A DNA stretch of 27,699 nt from the NCBI GenBank assembly GCA_001655205.1, contig LPNZ01007914.1, positions 1 to 27,699 on the forward strand, written 5' to 3'. The notes below the pieces were generated by a model. That model was given only the letters and a program-made list of their open reading frames with translations. It ran no database searches and was not told the origin of the DNA. This document shows positions 12,001-19,024 of the stretch, piece after piece (position 1 is the stretch's first letter; each line of letters begins with the position of its first letter). The DNA comes from Lenisia limosa (lineage: Eukaryota > Breviatea). The translations under genes were made by a program, and so were the position numbers.

Positions 12001-13870
12001 CCTCCATACGCACGCGCGCAGTGGGGTCGCGTGTCTGCTTCATGCTGTGCAGTCAGTAGTACTTCTCAACTGTCACAAAATAAACCCTCGATAGTTCTGA
12101 ATATTGTATAATAATTCGGTTTAATTACGATTAAGTCCGAAAGACCATGACATACTCTTGAAGAATCTCCTGACAAAGCCCATAAAGAGACCACCCGTAA
12201 CATATCCACGCCGTTTCGGCCAAAAGGGAGTCCTGCAGCGTTAACACAAATCATAAAGTAATATGCGCAGTGTGTCAAAGTCCTACCCGAAACTCCTTCG
12301 TAATTTTAGCCTGCATGATGGCGTTGCGCGTGTCTTGGCCCTCCTGTGCTCTTTTGGACTCATCTGAGGTGGAACTGAAACGTCAGAGAAGATGAAACCT
12401 CCGTAAAATGGAATCAAATCCAATAGTCTCTGCCACCAACGAGTAGAAGAGCTGGAGGGCACAGATTGGTTTGAGTTCAGGTGCCGAGGCCGACTCAGCC
12501 CTGATTCTTGCTACAGAGTCTGCACGGTTCGTTGACCTTCAATGTCAGAAAAATAACGTCACGATGGGTTGATTAAACATTCTAAATAGACCGAGTAGCC
12601 TTGGCTCCCCACTTTGCAGCGATATGTACCCTCAGTCGATAGAGGTTGAGGCGAAGCTCTGGCGCCGTCTTCAGTGCAAGGTCCCATGCGGATGACGCAA
12701 CCTTGGCGGCCGCATCAAACTGTCCGCAGTCAGCATGGCACCTTGCAAGGAACATGTAGAGATGGGACTGCCAAGCTAGGTGGTGAGACTCGCCATGGGC
12801 CCTACCCTGATTGTGCGAGGGCGACACACCCGCGTTTTCAACTTCCTGCGCAACGGCGAGAGCTGAAGGCAGGAGCAGCGAGCTGCTTCCGTCCTGGAAG
12901 GTGAAACGAACAGAGTAGAGTACTGTTTCGCCCCATGCAAACCCGTGTGAGGTTCTGAACGAGTGACACGTAGGTCTCAGCGCAGTCATAGATCAGTGCC
13001 GGGATGCTGAACAAGTCACTAAAGTCATGGGAACTTACTTGAGGTACTTGACCGCATTTATAGCTGTTAGGACCTCCTGCACTCCGTCCATGAAAATGGT
13101 GATGGACATCTGGATGTGTCAAGAGAAGCAAAGTCCTGAGTAAGGTAAACAATTCAATCTCCAAAAAGAGTCAATATAAACGACACTTATCCCTCCTTGC
13201 AGTACACTTATCCCTCCTAGCAGTATCTATCCTCTCTTGCCCACCATTCCTTCGGCCTCCAGGGCTTGCTGGCCCTTGAGTGCCGCCTTCATCAGATGGT
13301 GCCGACATGAAAGCTGATGGGTCAATGTGCACATTACACATGACGCTTCCCACCTCTCCTTTTGGCAACACTATCTCCTCCATGAGATTAACAACTTCTT
13401 GGACCAGGGTAATCATTTCCGCCTACACGTTGAGTCTTGGCCATCCTGATTCCCAACTGCCAGAGGAAACAGTTTTCTCTATCAGAAGCAACCAAAGTTT
13501 TCAGAAAAAACCCAAGAACATATAATTTTATTCCAACTGTTTTAAAATACAACACTTTTTACACAAACGTTTGCAGTGTTGAAATTTTGAGAATTGCTTT
13601 TCGTATTTTTGTGTTTGGGCCTACCTTCAAGGCACATTCTCCAAAAAGTAGGAATATTTCGGGAGCAACTTGTTCTGTCTAAAATCAAGTAAAAGAGCAA
13701 AGAAGGTAGACGAAAGGTAGGCAAAGGAAGACAATAAAAGCCCAACAGTATTTTCAAGTAAGAAAACCAACTTTCTTCCATTTACAAATATGAATCCAAG
13801 CTTCAGAGACATGTGAGGGCTCAAGAGAGGTTGCAGCCCTGTCAATAAGGTTTTGGGCAGTTACCTCCAT
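1..13870 (-). CDS. CFAP46: CFAP46/FAP46-like flagellar central-apparatus protein (3' end off the window, many exons)
   Basis: CFAP46 is a very large TPR-type scaffold of the C1d projection of the axonemal central pair, where it supports ciliary beating. The start exon is 13772-13870 (33 codons, beginning MEVTAQNLIDRAATS) and the second is 13625-13678 (TEQVAPEIFLLFGECALK). Further exons of helical-repeat protein follow on the minus strand as far as about base 150, so the stop is outside. Stretches that fit my memory of the family are GWNLCLPLLQ near 11780-11810, ALLYSEICTEAW near 10870-10900, HAWRKAISSIED followed by EFAEWLFENGL near 7020-7115, and a Lys/Glu-rich KEKEPKEKEP segment near 9800. 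Human CFAP46 has comparable landmarks in the same order and about 2,700 residues, which fits this 14-kb span. Six N-runs interrupt it and at least some exon sequence is lost. Individual exon edges are hand-derived; the family call is firm, the full chain is not. Confidence 0.82.
488..603. repeat. 8-bp target-site duplication pair flanking the MITE
   Basis: GTTACAAG occurs at 488-495 and again at 596-603, directly abutting both ends of the inverted-repeat element. The copies are identical, which suggests a fairly recent insertion. Confidence 0.85.
496..595. mobile_element. 100-bp hAT-type MITE with perfect inverted ends and 8-bp target duplication
   Basis: The element is exactly 100 bp. It begins TAGGGCTTCACTTCGGTTC (496-514) and ends with the exact reverse complement (577-595), a perfect 19-bp terminal inverted repeat. 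It is flanked by the direct repeat GTTACAAG at 488-495 and 596-603. An 8-bp target duplication and a YAGGG terminus are typical of the hAT superfamily. The interior is only 62 bp, cannot encode a transposase, and continues as an imperfect foldback. It lies in an intron of the CFAP46-like gene: an exon with HSMDGLWIYASVLG lies on one side and one with FCIARMSADKVRLLQL on the other. Without the insertion the intron would be about 44 nt. Confidence 0.88.
1492..1551. repeat. 24-bp tandem repeat, about 2.5 copies, in a CFAP46 intron
   Basis: The unit starts GACAACTGCCCTTCACTGCC and is repeated with two substitutions, followed by a half copy. On the gene's strand it lies between an exon ending ITKASRPHS and one starting VEEVSSEIQRNL, just before the 3' splice site. 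It can be read through in frame, so an exonic role is not excluded, but the flanking exon phases fit an intron. Confidence 0.75.
2072..2094. repeat. 23-bp exact copy of a CFAP46 exon segment (copy A, probably intronic)
   Basis: This segment is identical to 7093-7115 over 23 bases, and the flanks diverge at once. At 7093 the minus strand is exon and reads QLHAWRKA. Here it follows an exon ending VVYAPVFE and a probable donor, so it appears to be an orphan exon scrap in an intron. Both copies keep the same strand and could be read in the same frame. Confidence 0.7.
3093..3102. other. Assembly gap, 10 N
   Basis: Ten Ns interrupt the CFAP46-like gene region. Ten is a common placeholder size, so the true gap size is unknown. 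Confidence 0.95.
3236..3352. other. Poly-C run (12) leading into a 105-N gap
   Basis: Twelve Cs at 3236-3247 abut Ns at 3248-3352, within the CFAP46-like gene. On the gene's strand this is a poly-G tract, probably intronic. Confidence 0.95.
4266..4358. other. Poly-C run (13) leading into an 80-N gap
   Basis: Thirteen Cs at 4266-4278 abut Ns at 4279-4358. A minus-strand CFAP46 exon ending ARGEPLKAF runs into the gap from the right, so exon sequence may be missing. Confidence 0.95.
6474..6571. repeat. Dispersed intronic repeat, copy 1 (about 100 bp)
   Basis: From GTTGTATCTGGC through AAGCCGTCCACAC and ATCACGATTATAAGAGAT to AACTCTG this matches 25164-25265. The first 45 bases are nearly identical, the middle is looser, and the last 25 are close again. 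No terminal inverted repeat or target duplication is evident. This copy sits in a long intron of the CFAP46-like gene, between exons ending QTPSKK and starting PEEEDVDVLS. Confidence 0.8.
7093..7115 (-). repeat. 23-bp exact duplicate (copy B, inside a CFAP46 exon)
   Basis: This is the coding copy of the 2072-2094 segment. On the minus strand it encodes QLHAWRKA, part of the exon that continues to VEFAEWLFENGL. Confidence 0.85.
7323..7431. other. Poly-C run (18) leading into a 91-N gap
   Basis: Eighteen Cs, the longest such run in the window, lie at 7323-7340 and abut Ns at 7341-7431. A CFAP46 exon containing ACIGLADLQRDSDALELSS enters the gap from the right. Confidence 0.95.
7784..7828. other. 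Assembly gap, 45 N
   Basis: The gap lies between CFAP46 exon sequence EAWWVTSAWTG (right side, minus strand) and TKPGQSLGDTFRSIV (left side). It may lie wholly inside one exon. Confidence 0.95.
9008..9116. other. Assembly gap, 109 N
   Basis: The gap is in the CFAP46-like gene, just left of an exon ending KTPPSLSTK on the minus strand. Confidence 0.95.
10247..10300. repeat. Degenerate tandem repeat in a CFAP46 intron
   Basis: Units of 17-22 bp with the core AGTAAAGCA...ACGAGTG occur about 2.5 times. They lie in an intron between exons containing ADWLVLSG and AILMNSLRPLFEAENNHL on the minus strand. Confidence 0.6.
11434..11517 (-). repeat. Three tandem 28-bp units, each reading GT...AG on the gene strand
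   Basis: On the minus strand the units 11490-11517, 11462-11489 and 11434-11461 each begin GTTRATGTRGGCATG and end with an AG after TGATGC or TAATGC. They abut with no gap and directly precede the CFAP46 exon at 11345-11433, which itself begins GTTGATGTGGACATG (VDVDMLARAL). A partial fourth unit lies upstream. Each unit has the length and borders of the small introns seen elsewhere in this window. Confidence 0.85.
13184..13225. repeat. 21-bp tandem repeat, two copies, in the 5' part of CFAP46
   Basis: The unit CACTTATCCCTCCTWGCAGT plus A occurs at 13184-13204 and 13205-13225, with a degenerate third copy after it. Read on the minus strand it would encode TARRDKC twice, but a stop follows soon and no donor site is clear. 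Whether it is exon end or intron is open. Confidence 0.75.
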
Positions 13871-14122
13871 TGCGAACACCACGCTCTATACACGCCAAAC
13901 CTTATTAATTATACATAAAAACCCTTACACAAACAAATATGGTGAAAATTGGAGGAAAAAAGGCAGACTTAACAATTTCGATACCTTTCACTTTCGCTCG
14001 AGATAACTGCATTTTTGCAATTTTGCAAATGAACAAAAAACGCTACATATTCTTTTGAATTCTTTTATTTTATTATCAAGTAAAAAGTCGAGCCAGATTA
14101 GATCTTTTAGTTATTCACAAAA
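13871..14122. promoter_or_regulatory. Divergent promoter region between the CFAP46-like and thioredoxin-like genes
   Basis: These 252 bp separate two start codons pointing apart. The stretch is AT-rich with no open frame worth calling. It includes TTATTAATTATACATAAAAA near 13902 and a TTTCACTTTCGCTCGAG stretch near 13985. With so little room it must hold both promoters and both 5' leaders. No specific factor site is recognised. Confidence 0.6.
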
Positions 14123-15079
14123 ATGGTTCTCAACTCTCGTGTACCTCAACTCTCAGGCCTGAAATACATCAAAGGAGAATCCATTAATAATATCACTGCT
14201 TTTGGGAAGCCTATTGTCTTAGAATTCTGGGCCACATGTATGTCGGGGTATTGCACCCTTCTTTTTTAGTCATGCTATCATCATGCAATTAAATTACATT
14301 TCCTTTTTTGGGTTATTAATGGTACATGACGCTTCTTATTCCGCAGCATTTATTGGGTGTTGGACAGCAGTGTTTTATTATAGGAATTGATTTGATATGT
14401 CTGTGAGGTATCGTTATGTTTCAGGGTGCGGGCCATGCAGACAGTCGGTGCCACATCTGACAAACATTCAGGTGAGGTTTCTGTCTTCTTACTTTAACTA
14501 TGACAGAAACGTTTTGGTGACAAAATGGCCATTATTGGAATTACCAGTGAAACTGAAGATGTTTGGGGGGGGGGGTCGTTTCTTTGCTATGTTAGATGTA
14601 TGAACTAGGCGTCGTTACTGGTCCCATTTGTTTTTCATATTGACGATATGATAGTACGTCATTAGGTGTAATTCTTATTTATGGAAGCTCATTTTAAAGC
14701 TATCCATTCATGTATTATTAACCTTTTCAGAAAGCAGGTCCTTTTGTCACCCAAATGGGAGCAAAAATGGACTACCGTGTCGCTCTTGGTTAGGGGGTTC
14801 TCTTTAACATTGGCCTCTGCTGTTGTTGGTGGTTCTCACGCTCCAGACACAATGGGAAGTGCGCAGCAGCTGATGGAACAAGCTGGAGCACGTGGCATCC
14901 CCCACGCGTTTATTGTTGACCACACTGGAACCATCAAATGTGGGTGGCGTTGATTCACGATTTCCTTGAGATTATTCCTTATTCTCGCAGACTCCGGCCA
15001 CCCCATGCAACCGGACTTCATGCAGACTTTGGAGCAGGCCGTCAGAGACGCCGAGCCAAAAGAGCGTAAGCTTCCGTGA
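14123..15079 (+). CDS. Thioredoxin-fold protein with WCGPC active site (TlpA/redoxin-like)
   Basis: Six exons join cleanly: 14123-14237, 14425-14471, 14507-14560, 14731-14788, 14847-14939 and 14991-15079. The introns are 187, 35, 170, 58 and 51 nt. The protein of about 150 residues starts MVLNSRVPQLSGL, has FWATWCGPCRQSVPHL with the redox pair split by intron 1, then RFGDKMAIIGITSE, the cis-Pro loop GARGIPHAFIVDHTG, and ends DAEPKERKLP. This is the layout of TlpA/AhpC-like thiol oxidoreductases, which reduce or isomerise disulfides. There is no signal peptide, so it is probably cytosolic. The donor after exon 3 is GTTTGG, directly before an 11-base poly-G run (14565-14575). The substrate cannot be told from sequence. 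Confidence 0.88.
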
Positions 15080-15110
15080 AAGTGCTTATTGTCCAGCCCT
15101 CCCTCTCATC

Positions 15111-15325
15111 ATGTCAACGCGAGATGAGCTCAAGGCCATGTCCATCAAGGAGCTAAAGACTATCCTGAAGGACAGAAAAGTCTCAATGGCCGGTGAGTGT
15201 TCACTGATTGATTGTATTTTGAAACCTGGTCATTTTGACGTTTTTTTCTAGGACTTGTCGAAAAAGATGACCTTGTTGACAAGGTTGTGGAAGCCTGTTC
15301 CACCACTATTTACTACAAGAGTTAA
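15111..15325 (+). CDS. Small SAP/MANF-C-like helix-extended-loop-helix protein (51 aa)
   Basis: Two exons, 15111-15192 and 15252-15325, join at a phase-1 site (G|GA) to give a 51-residue protein: MSTRDELKAMSIKELKTIL, then DRKVSMAGLVEKDDLVDKVV and EACSTTIYYKS. The pattern LKxMSIKELKxxLxxRxxxxxGLVEKxDLVxKV matches the SAP-like fold found in the MANF/CDNF C-terminal domain and in some ubiquitin-ligase proteins. The fold is usually a protein or nucleic-acid binding module. The start lies only 31 bp after the thioredoxin-like stop, so the two genes could share a transcript or have overlapping UTRs. The function is not known. An ORF in another frame runs through exon 2. Confidence 0.7.
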
Positions 15326-15353
15326 TGGCAGTCGTGTGTTCTGGTTTTATGGA

Positions 15354-15539
15354 ATGTTATTTATGTTTTTCTTCGGAATTGAACCTATTTTAGGTGCATT
15401 GTCCAAACTTGAACTTCATATCAAAAACTCTCATGACGTTCCATGGAGGATGGGTATATTTATGTTTATTCCTATATTGCTATATTCCTCTTTGATGATT
15501 GAGTGGTGGTCAAGTAGTAAATATCCTTTTTCTCGATAA
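15354..15539 (+). CDS. Possible small two-helix membrane protein (61 aa), doubtful
   Basis: An open frame starting MLFMFFFGIEPILG and ending WWSSSKYPFSR has two hydrophobic stretches (LFMFFFGIEPILGAL and MGIFMFIPILLYSSLMI) separated by a polar loop. The frame is also open upstream across the SAP-like exon, so the start is uncertain. No family is recognised and the neighbouring 3' UTR is AT-rich, which makes chance hydrophobic frames likely. It could be a real small membrane protein or UTR. Confidence 0.3.
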   Translation: MLFMFFFGIEPILGALSKLELHIKNSHDVPWRMGIFMFIPILLYSSLMIEWWSSSKYPFSR

Positions 15540-15801
15540 AACTTAATAATCAACACGCGCATGTTATACCACCGTATCTTACACGGTATTCTCACACCAC
15601 AGCAACTTGCCTTATAAGGTAAGTTGTCAGCCACTTTTACTGCTTGTTTTGATGTGGTCCTTTATTCGCATCCTGTCTCCCATCTTATATCTCTCAACTT
15701 TGAATTATTATATAAGTTGTTAAATCACGTGTTATAATTCCGTTGACACTCGTCTGATAGCATATCTGCCTATCTTCAGACACATCACCTTCTTGTACAC
15801 A
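15540..15801. other. Intergenic region upstream of the receptor-like gene
   Basis: No coding frame is supported here. The region holds a near-perfect 22-bp palindrome at 15604-15625 (listed separately) and a shorter inverted pair ACCGT...ACGGT near 15571-15587. It probably contains the promoter of the gene starting at 15802. Confidence 0.5.
15604..15625. repeat. 22-bp near-perfect palindrome in a presumed promoter
   Basis: AACTTGCCTTATAAGGTAAG followed by TT pairs with itself except for one G/T position. It lies about 180 bp before the start of the receptor-like gene. It could be a dimeric factor site; no known motif is assigned. Confidence 0.55.
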
Positions 15802-18709
15802 ATGGTGAGGTGGCATGTTGTTGCATTACAATAGCAACAAAGCACCATGTCTCTTGGAACAGAGTTCGCTATTTCCTCTGAAGCGCAACCCCAAATGGTA
15901 CCGTGAACTGTATCTATTACAAATAGGCTCGAATGGAGATTGCAGAGTCCCAGCTTTCAATACCATCTATAGCGAGTCCGAAGGTATCAATATTCCAAAA
16001 CCTGGAACTACTCGGTAAGTAGGTGCATTCCTGACATTTTCAAATTCTACTTCAACTTGAAATACATTTTATCCATGATTCAATTTGACACAGAAGAAAA
16101 ACTCCTCCCCTCTAGTAAACCCCGGCCTGAGTTAGCCCCTCAAGTTGAGAATGAAAGTGAAAACAAGCATGTCAAACACTTGCTACCAAGAGTTTGTGAT
16201 GTTGTCACTCACAACTTGTAGTTTGCCTGTTTGTTGACACTTGGTGTGGTTATTATTAACCTTTTTGTTATTTGGTTAACCAGTGTTGTTTGGAGTGACC
16301 CAAATGTAATAGACTGGCAAGAAACTGTTGACTTCGCAGTATACCCTTCAACATTTACTGCAGCATCGTGAGTTCTAACAACTGTTACATTTAGGCTATT
16401 CAAACGTGCTAATATTGCAAAACTTCAATGTGAATCGGCCCAACTTCTGCTACGAGATATGGCAGATGTTAGCCTTGTTGGATTTTCGTCACCAATTGAG
16501 TCCATTATCAATTTAATCCATATCTTAAAGGTATTCTGTGTCAACTCAAGAAATAAACTCTGACATATCTAGCTCCATCCTTTACTTGCAGGGATAAACT
16601 TTTTTTCTTCAAATGGTTCTGGCTATGGATTATCCAGATCATTGACACTGAAGGTGGGAAATTGCCTGTTTACTGAGTAGAGTGGTGATCGCTTGATTTT
16701 TGCTGGTGTGAGCCAACCCAAAAATGGTTGGTGAAATGGTCATTAATTTAGTAGAAACCCTGTCACTTTTGGAGTGTCCTGTGTTTTGTGAAGATGATAG
16801 AAGTTTGTTGCAACCGTTGACCAGTCTTATTCCCTGAGACGTAATCCAAACCGCATACCTTGAAACTGACGACTTTGGTATTTCACTTCTCAAAGGAAGG
16901 TATTATCATTCCAAGCTATGTCAACCATTCAGCTTAATACCCATGATCTATGATGTGACACAACGACTATTTTACCTGAGCGCGGAGGCACTCAAGGATG
17001 AAAGCAATCCTGTAGGCTTGAAAGCAATTCCAACATTAGGTCTGGGCCAACCCTCATAAGGACACTGAAGGTTTCCTTGGACGCACTTTTAACAGTTTTC
17101 TGCCTAATAAGGTGAATTGCCAACTAACCTACAGTACCAAATAACATTGTAGCATATCTTAATAGATTGGCCTGATGACTATCTTTTGATCGGTTCTAGT
17201 TTCAAATCAGTTCTGGTTTTCGACACGGTGAGGTTCATTTCCATGATAGAGATGACATTTTAGGTGTCTTTTAACTTAAAATACCGAATTGGACTTTCAT
17301 CAATGTACACAAGGTTCCAACTCCACGCTCAATCAAACCGAGACGTTTGAAAGGGGTTTCACTTTTACCACACAAAACACAATCAGTTTCAATGACTCAT
17401 ACAATCTACCGCAAAATAACTTTGAAGGATGACTTTATTGGTGTACTTCTCAATTCAACCGGTTCCGATGCATCTGTGAAGTGCCCGGGATTGTGAACCC
17501 CCAAAAACATACTAATGTTATAGGGCAGCTCTCAGTGGAAAACCTTACTTCAAAATTAGCCAAATTATAGTCCCTGAAGGCTACATTTCAGTTGGCTTCG
17601 CCAGTTGGATTCACCTTGGCAGACCCTACATACAGCAACAAGCGACAGGTGGCAACTGTCTCTTACAGTTCTTGACTCTGGATTTACTGAGACCTGTCAA
17701 GACAGACCCAAATTAGAGAGCCCCCTCAATCTGATGGTTGACAAGATTTTAGTATGAGATCATCTTCTTCATCTCCAGTGGCTTCTCCTTGTCTATGTTG
17801 TTGTGTCATTTATAATAATATTTGCGTCATGTCTCTACTCCAAGGTGTGGGTCAAATTGACGAAAAAAGTCAACGCTCTTCGACAAAACGCTGATAAAAA
17901 AGAATGTAAGCAAGCCATGCACAATTATCTTTAAGTGGACAAATGGATCTGTTGCTTTTTGATACCACAACAAATTGACAGAACGCTCAAGAACATGGCG
18001 TGCCACTTCAAAGATGTTCTTGTATGTTCTACAGACTTGACCACCAGGGTGTAGAAGGAAGCTCGAAGAGCTTGGCTGTTTCATTCATTTTCCCAACTGG
18101 AGGTGAGTCTCATTTTTGCCATTTCAGACCTGGTTAGGGTTTATTGACTTAAAATCCCTGCGGGGGGACTTTTCACATCTCTTTCAATACGTGGCAAAAG
18201 CGGGTGGAAATGTGGGTGAAGAAGAATGGTAAGATAACGTTTAGGTCATGGCCGTGAACCCTTCGTATGTTTTAACCATTTTCAACACTCGTCAGGATGA
18301 GGCAATTTTCTCTTTGAAGTTCTTAAATGAAAAAGTAACTCCCAAATGTCTCACCAAATCCAGCTAACCAGCCCCCACGTTATCGTGCTCTCAGGCATCC
18401 AACCCAGTAAAGTAAGTGCTCGGCCTTCTAACCTTCAGACCCGCTCCCTTACTGGCGACCAGTGGTATGACATTCTGGAGACCTCTCGAGTTGGAGTCGA
18501 ACGTGGTGTTGGCTTTTCTTCTGTCATCGTCTAGGCCAACGTCGCCATCTCTGAGCAAAGTCTCTACATTCTCAACAAGGATGCCCATATCAAGTTGATC
18601 GATAGGGAAGTAAGCTGAACGGCCTTTTGACACCTAGGTCCCCACCTTTGAAGTGTTTGTGGAGGACTACCCGTCAGCCACGACCTCACCACTGGAGTCC
18701 CGGAGGTAA
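15802..18709 (+). CDS. Two-TM receptor-like membrane protein with a degenerate class III cyclase-like C-terminal domain
   Basis: About 25 exons join across mostly 20-51 nt introns. The proposed start ATG (15802-15804) is immediately followed by a 30-nt intron, so a later ATG is possible. Order: cytosolic N-tail (SLGTEFAISSEAQPQM, then SKPRPELAPQVENESENKHV); TM1 at 16222-16293 (FACLLTLGVVIINLFVIWL); an ectodomain with CPGLAALSGKPYFKIS and VPEGYISVGFASW; TM2 at 17779-17844 (WLLLVYVVVSFIIIFASC); a charged helical linker (KLTKKVNALRQNADKKELDK); then from 18128 TWLGFIDLKSL, LFQYVAKAGGNVMAVNPSYV, LTIFN and GANVAISEQSLYIL, ending in TAA at 18707-18709. FxDL, the Gly-Gly turn, xIFN and AxxxISEQ resemble class III nucleotide cyclases. 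The usual second metal-site GD reads NP, and the NxxxR pair is not seen, so it may be catalytically dead. The family call is inference; the exon chain is well supported because phases agree throughout. Confidence 0.68.
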
Positions 18710-19024
18710 ACATAAGGCACATGTATAGTAATATAACATACAATCATTAGAAGATACAAAAGAAACACTCATTCTTAATAAATTACACAAACATGGGAGT
18801 ACGACTACTCTTCTAAAAGAATCTCAGACACCTGTGTCGTCAGAAATTACACAGTGAATGCCATCATACCGCGGGAGAAAGGGTGGTGGTTGAGGGGGCC
18901 GTTTTCAAGCTGGTCATGGACTGATGAGAATTGAGGACGGGCGAGGGTAAGGGATCAATGGTAGGAGAAGGGAGCGCCTGCTCATTGAGAAGCTGCTGTG
19001 TCAGCAAAGAGTGGGGAAACAAGA
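18710..19024. other. Tail-to-tail intergenic region between the cyclase-like and PDE genes
   Basis: The 315 bp between two converging stop codons hold no supported gene. A TTAATAAATT stretch near 18776 could serve as a plus-strand poly(A) signal. Both 3' UTRs must fit here, so the transcripts may overlap. Confidence 0.55.

Noticed and set aside
15815-16018. Open frame MLLHYNSNKAPCLLEQ... as the N-terminus of the receptor-like gene
   Set aside because: Using introns of 30 and 29 nt gives a different frame that continues in phase into the next exon (SKPRPELAPQVENE); the long open frame does not join downstream without a stop.
16219-16221. In-frame TAG, and further TAG/TGA triplets in the 15802-18709 gene, suggesting stop-codon reassignment or a pseudogene
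   Set aside because: Each can be placed inside a GT-AG intron of 20-36 nt whose removal keeps the frame, and other genes here end normally in TGA, TAA and TAG.
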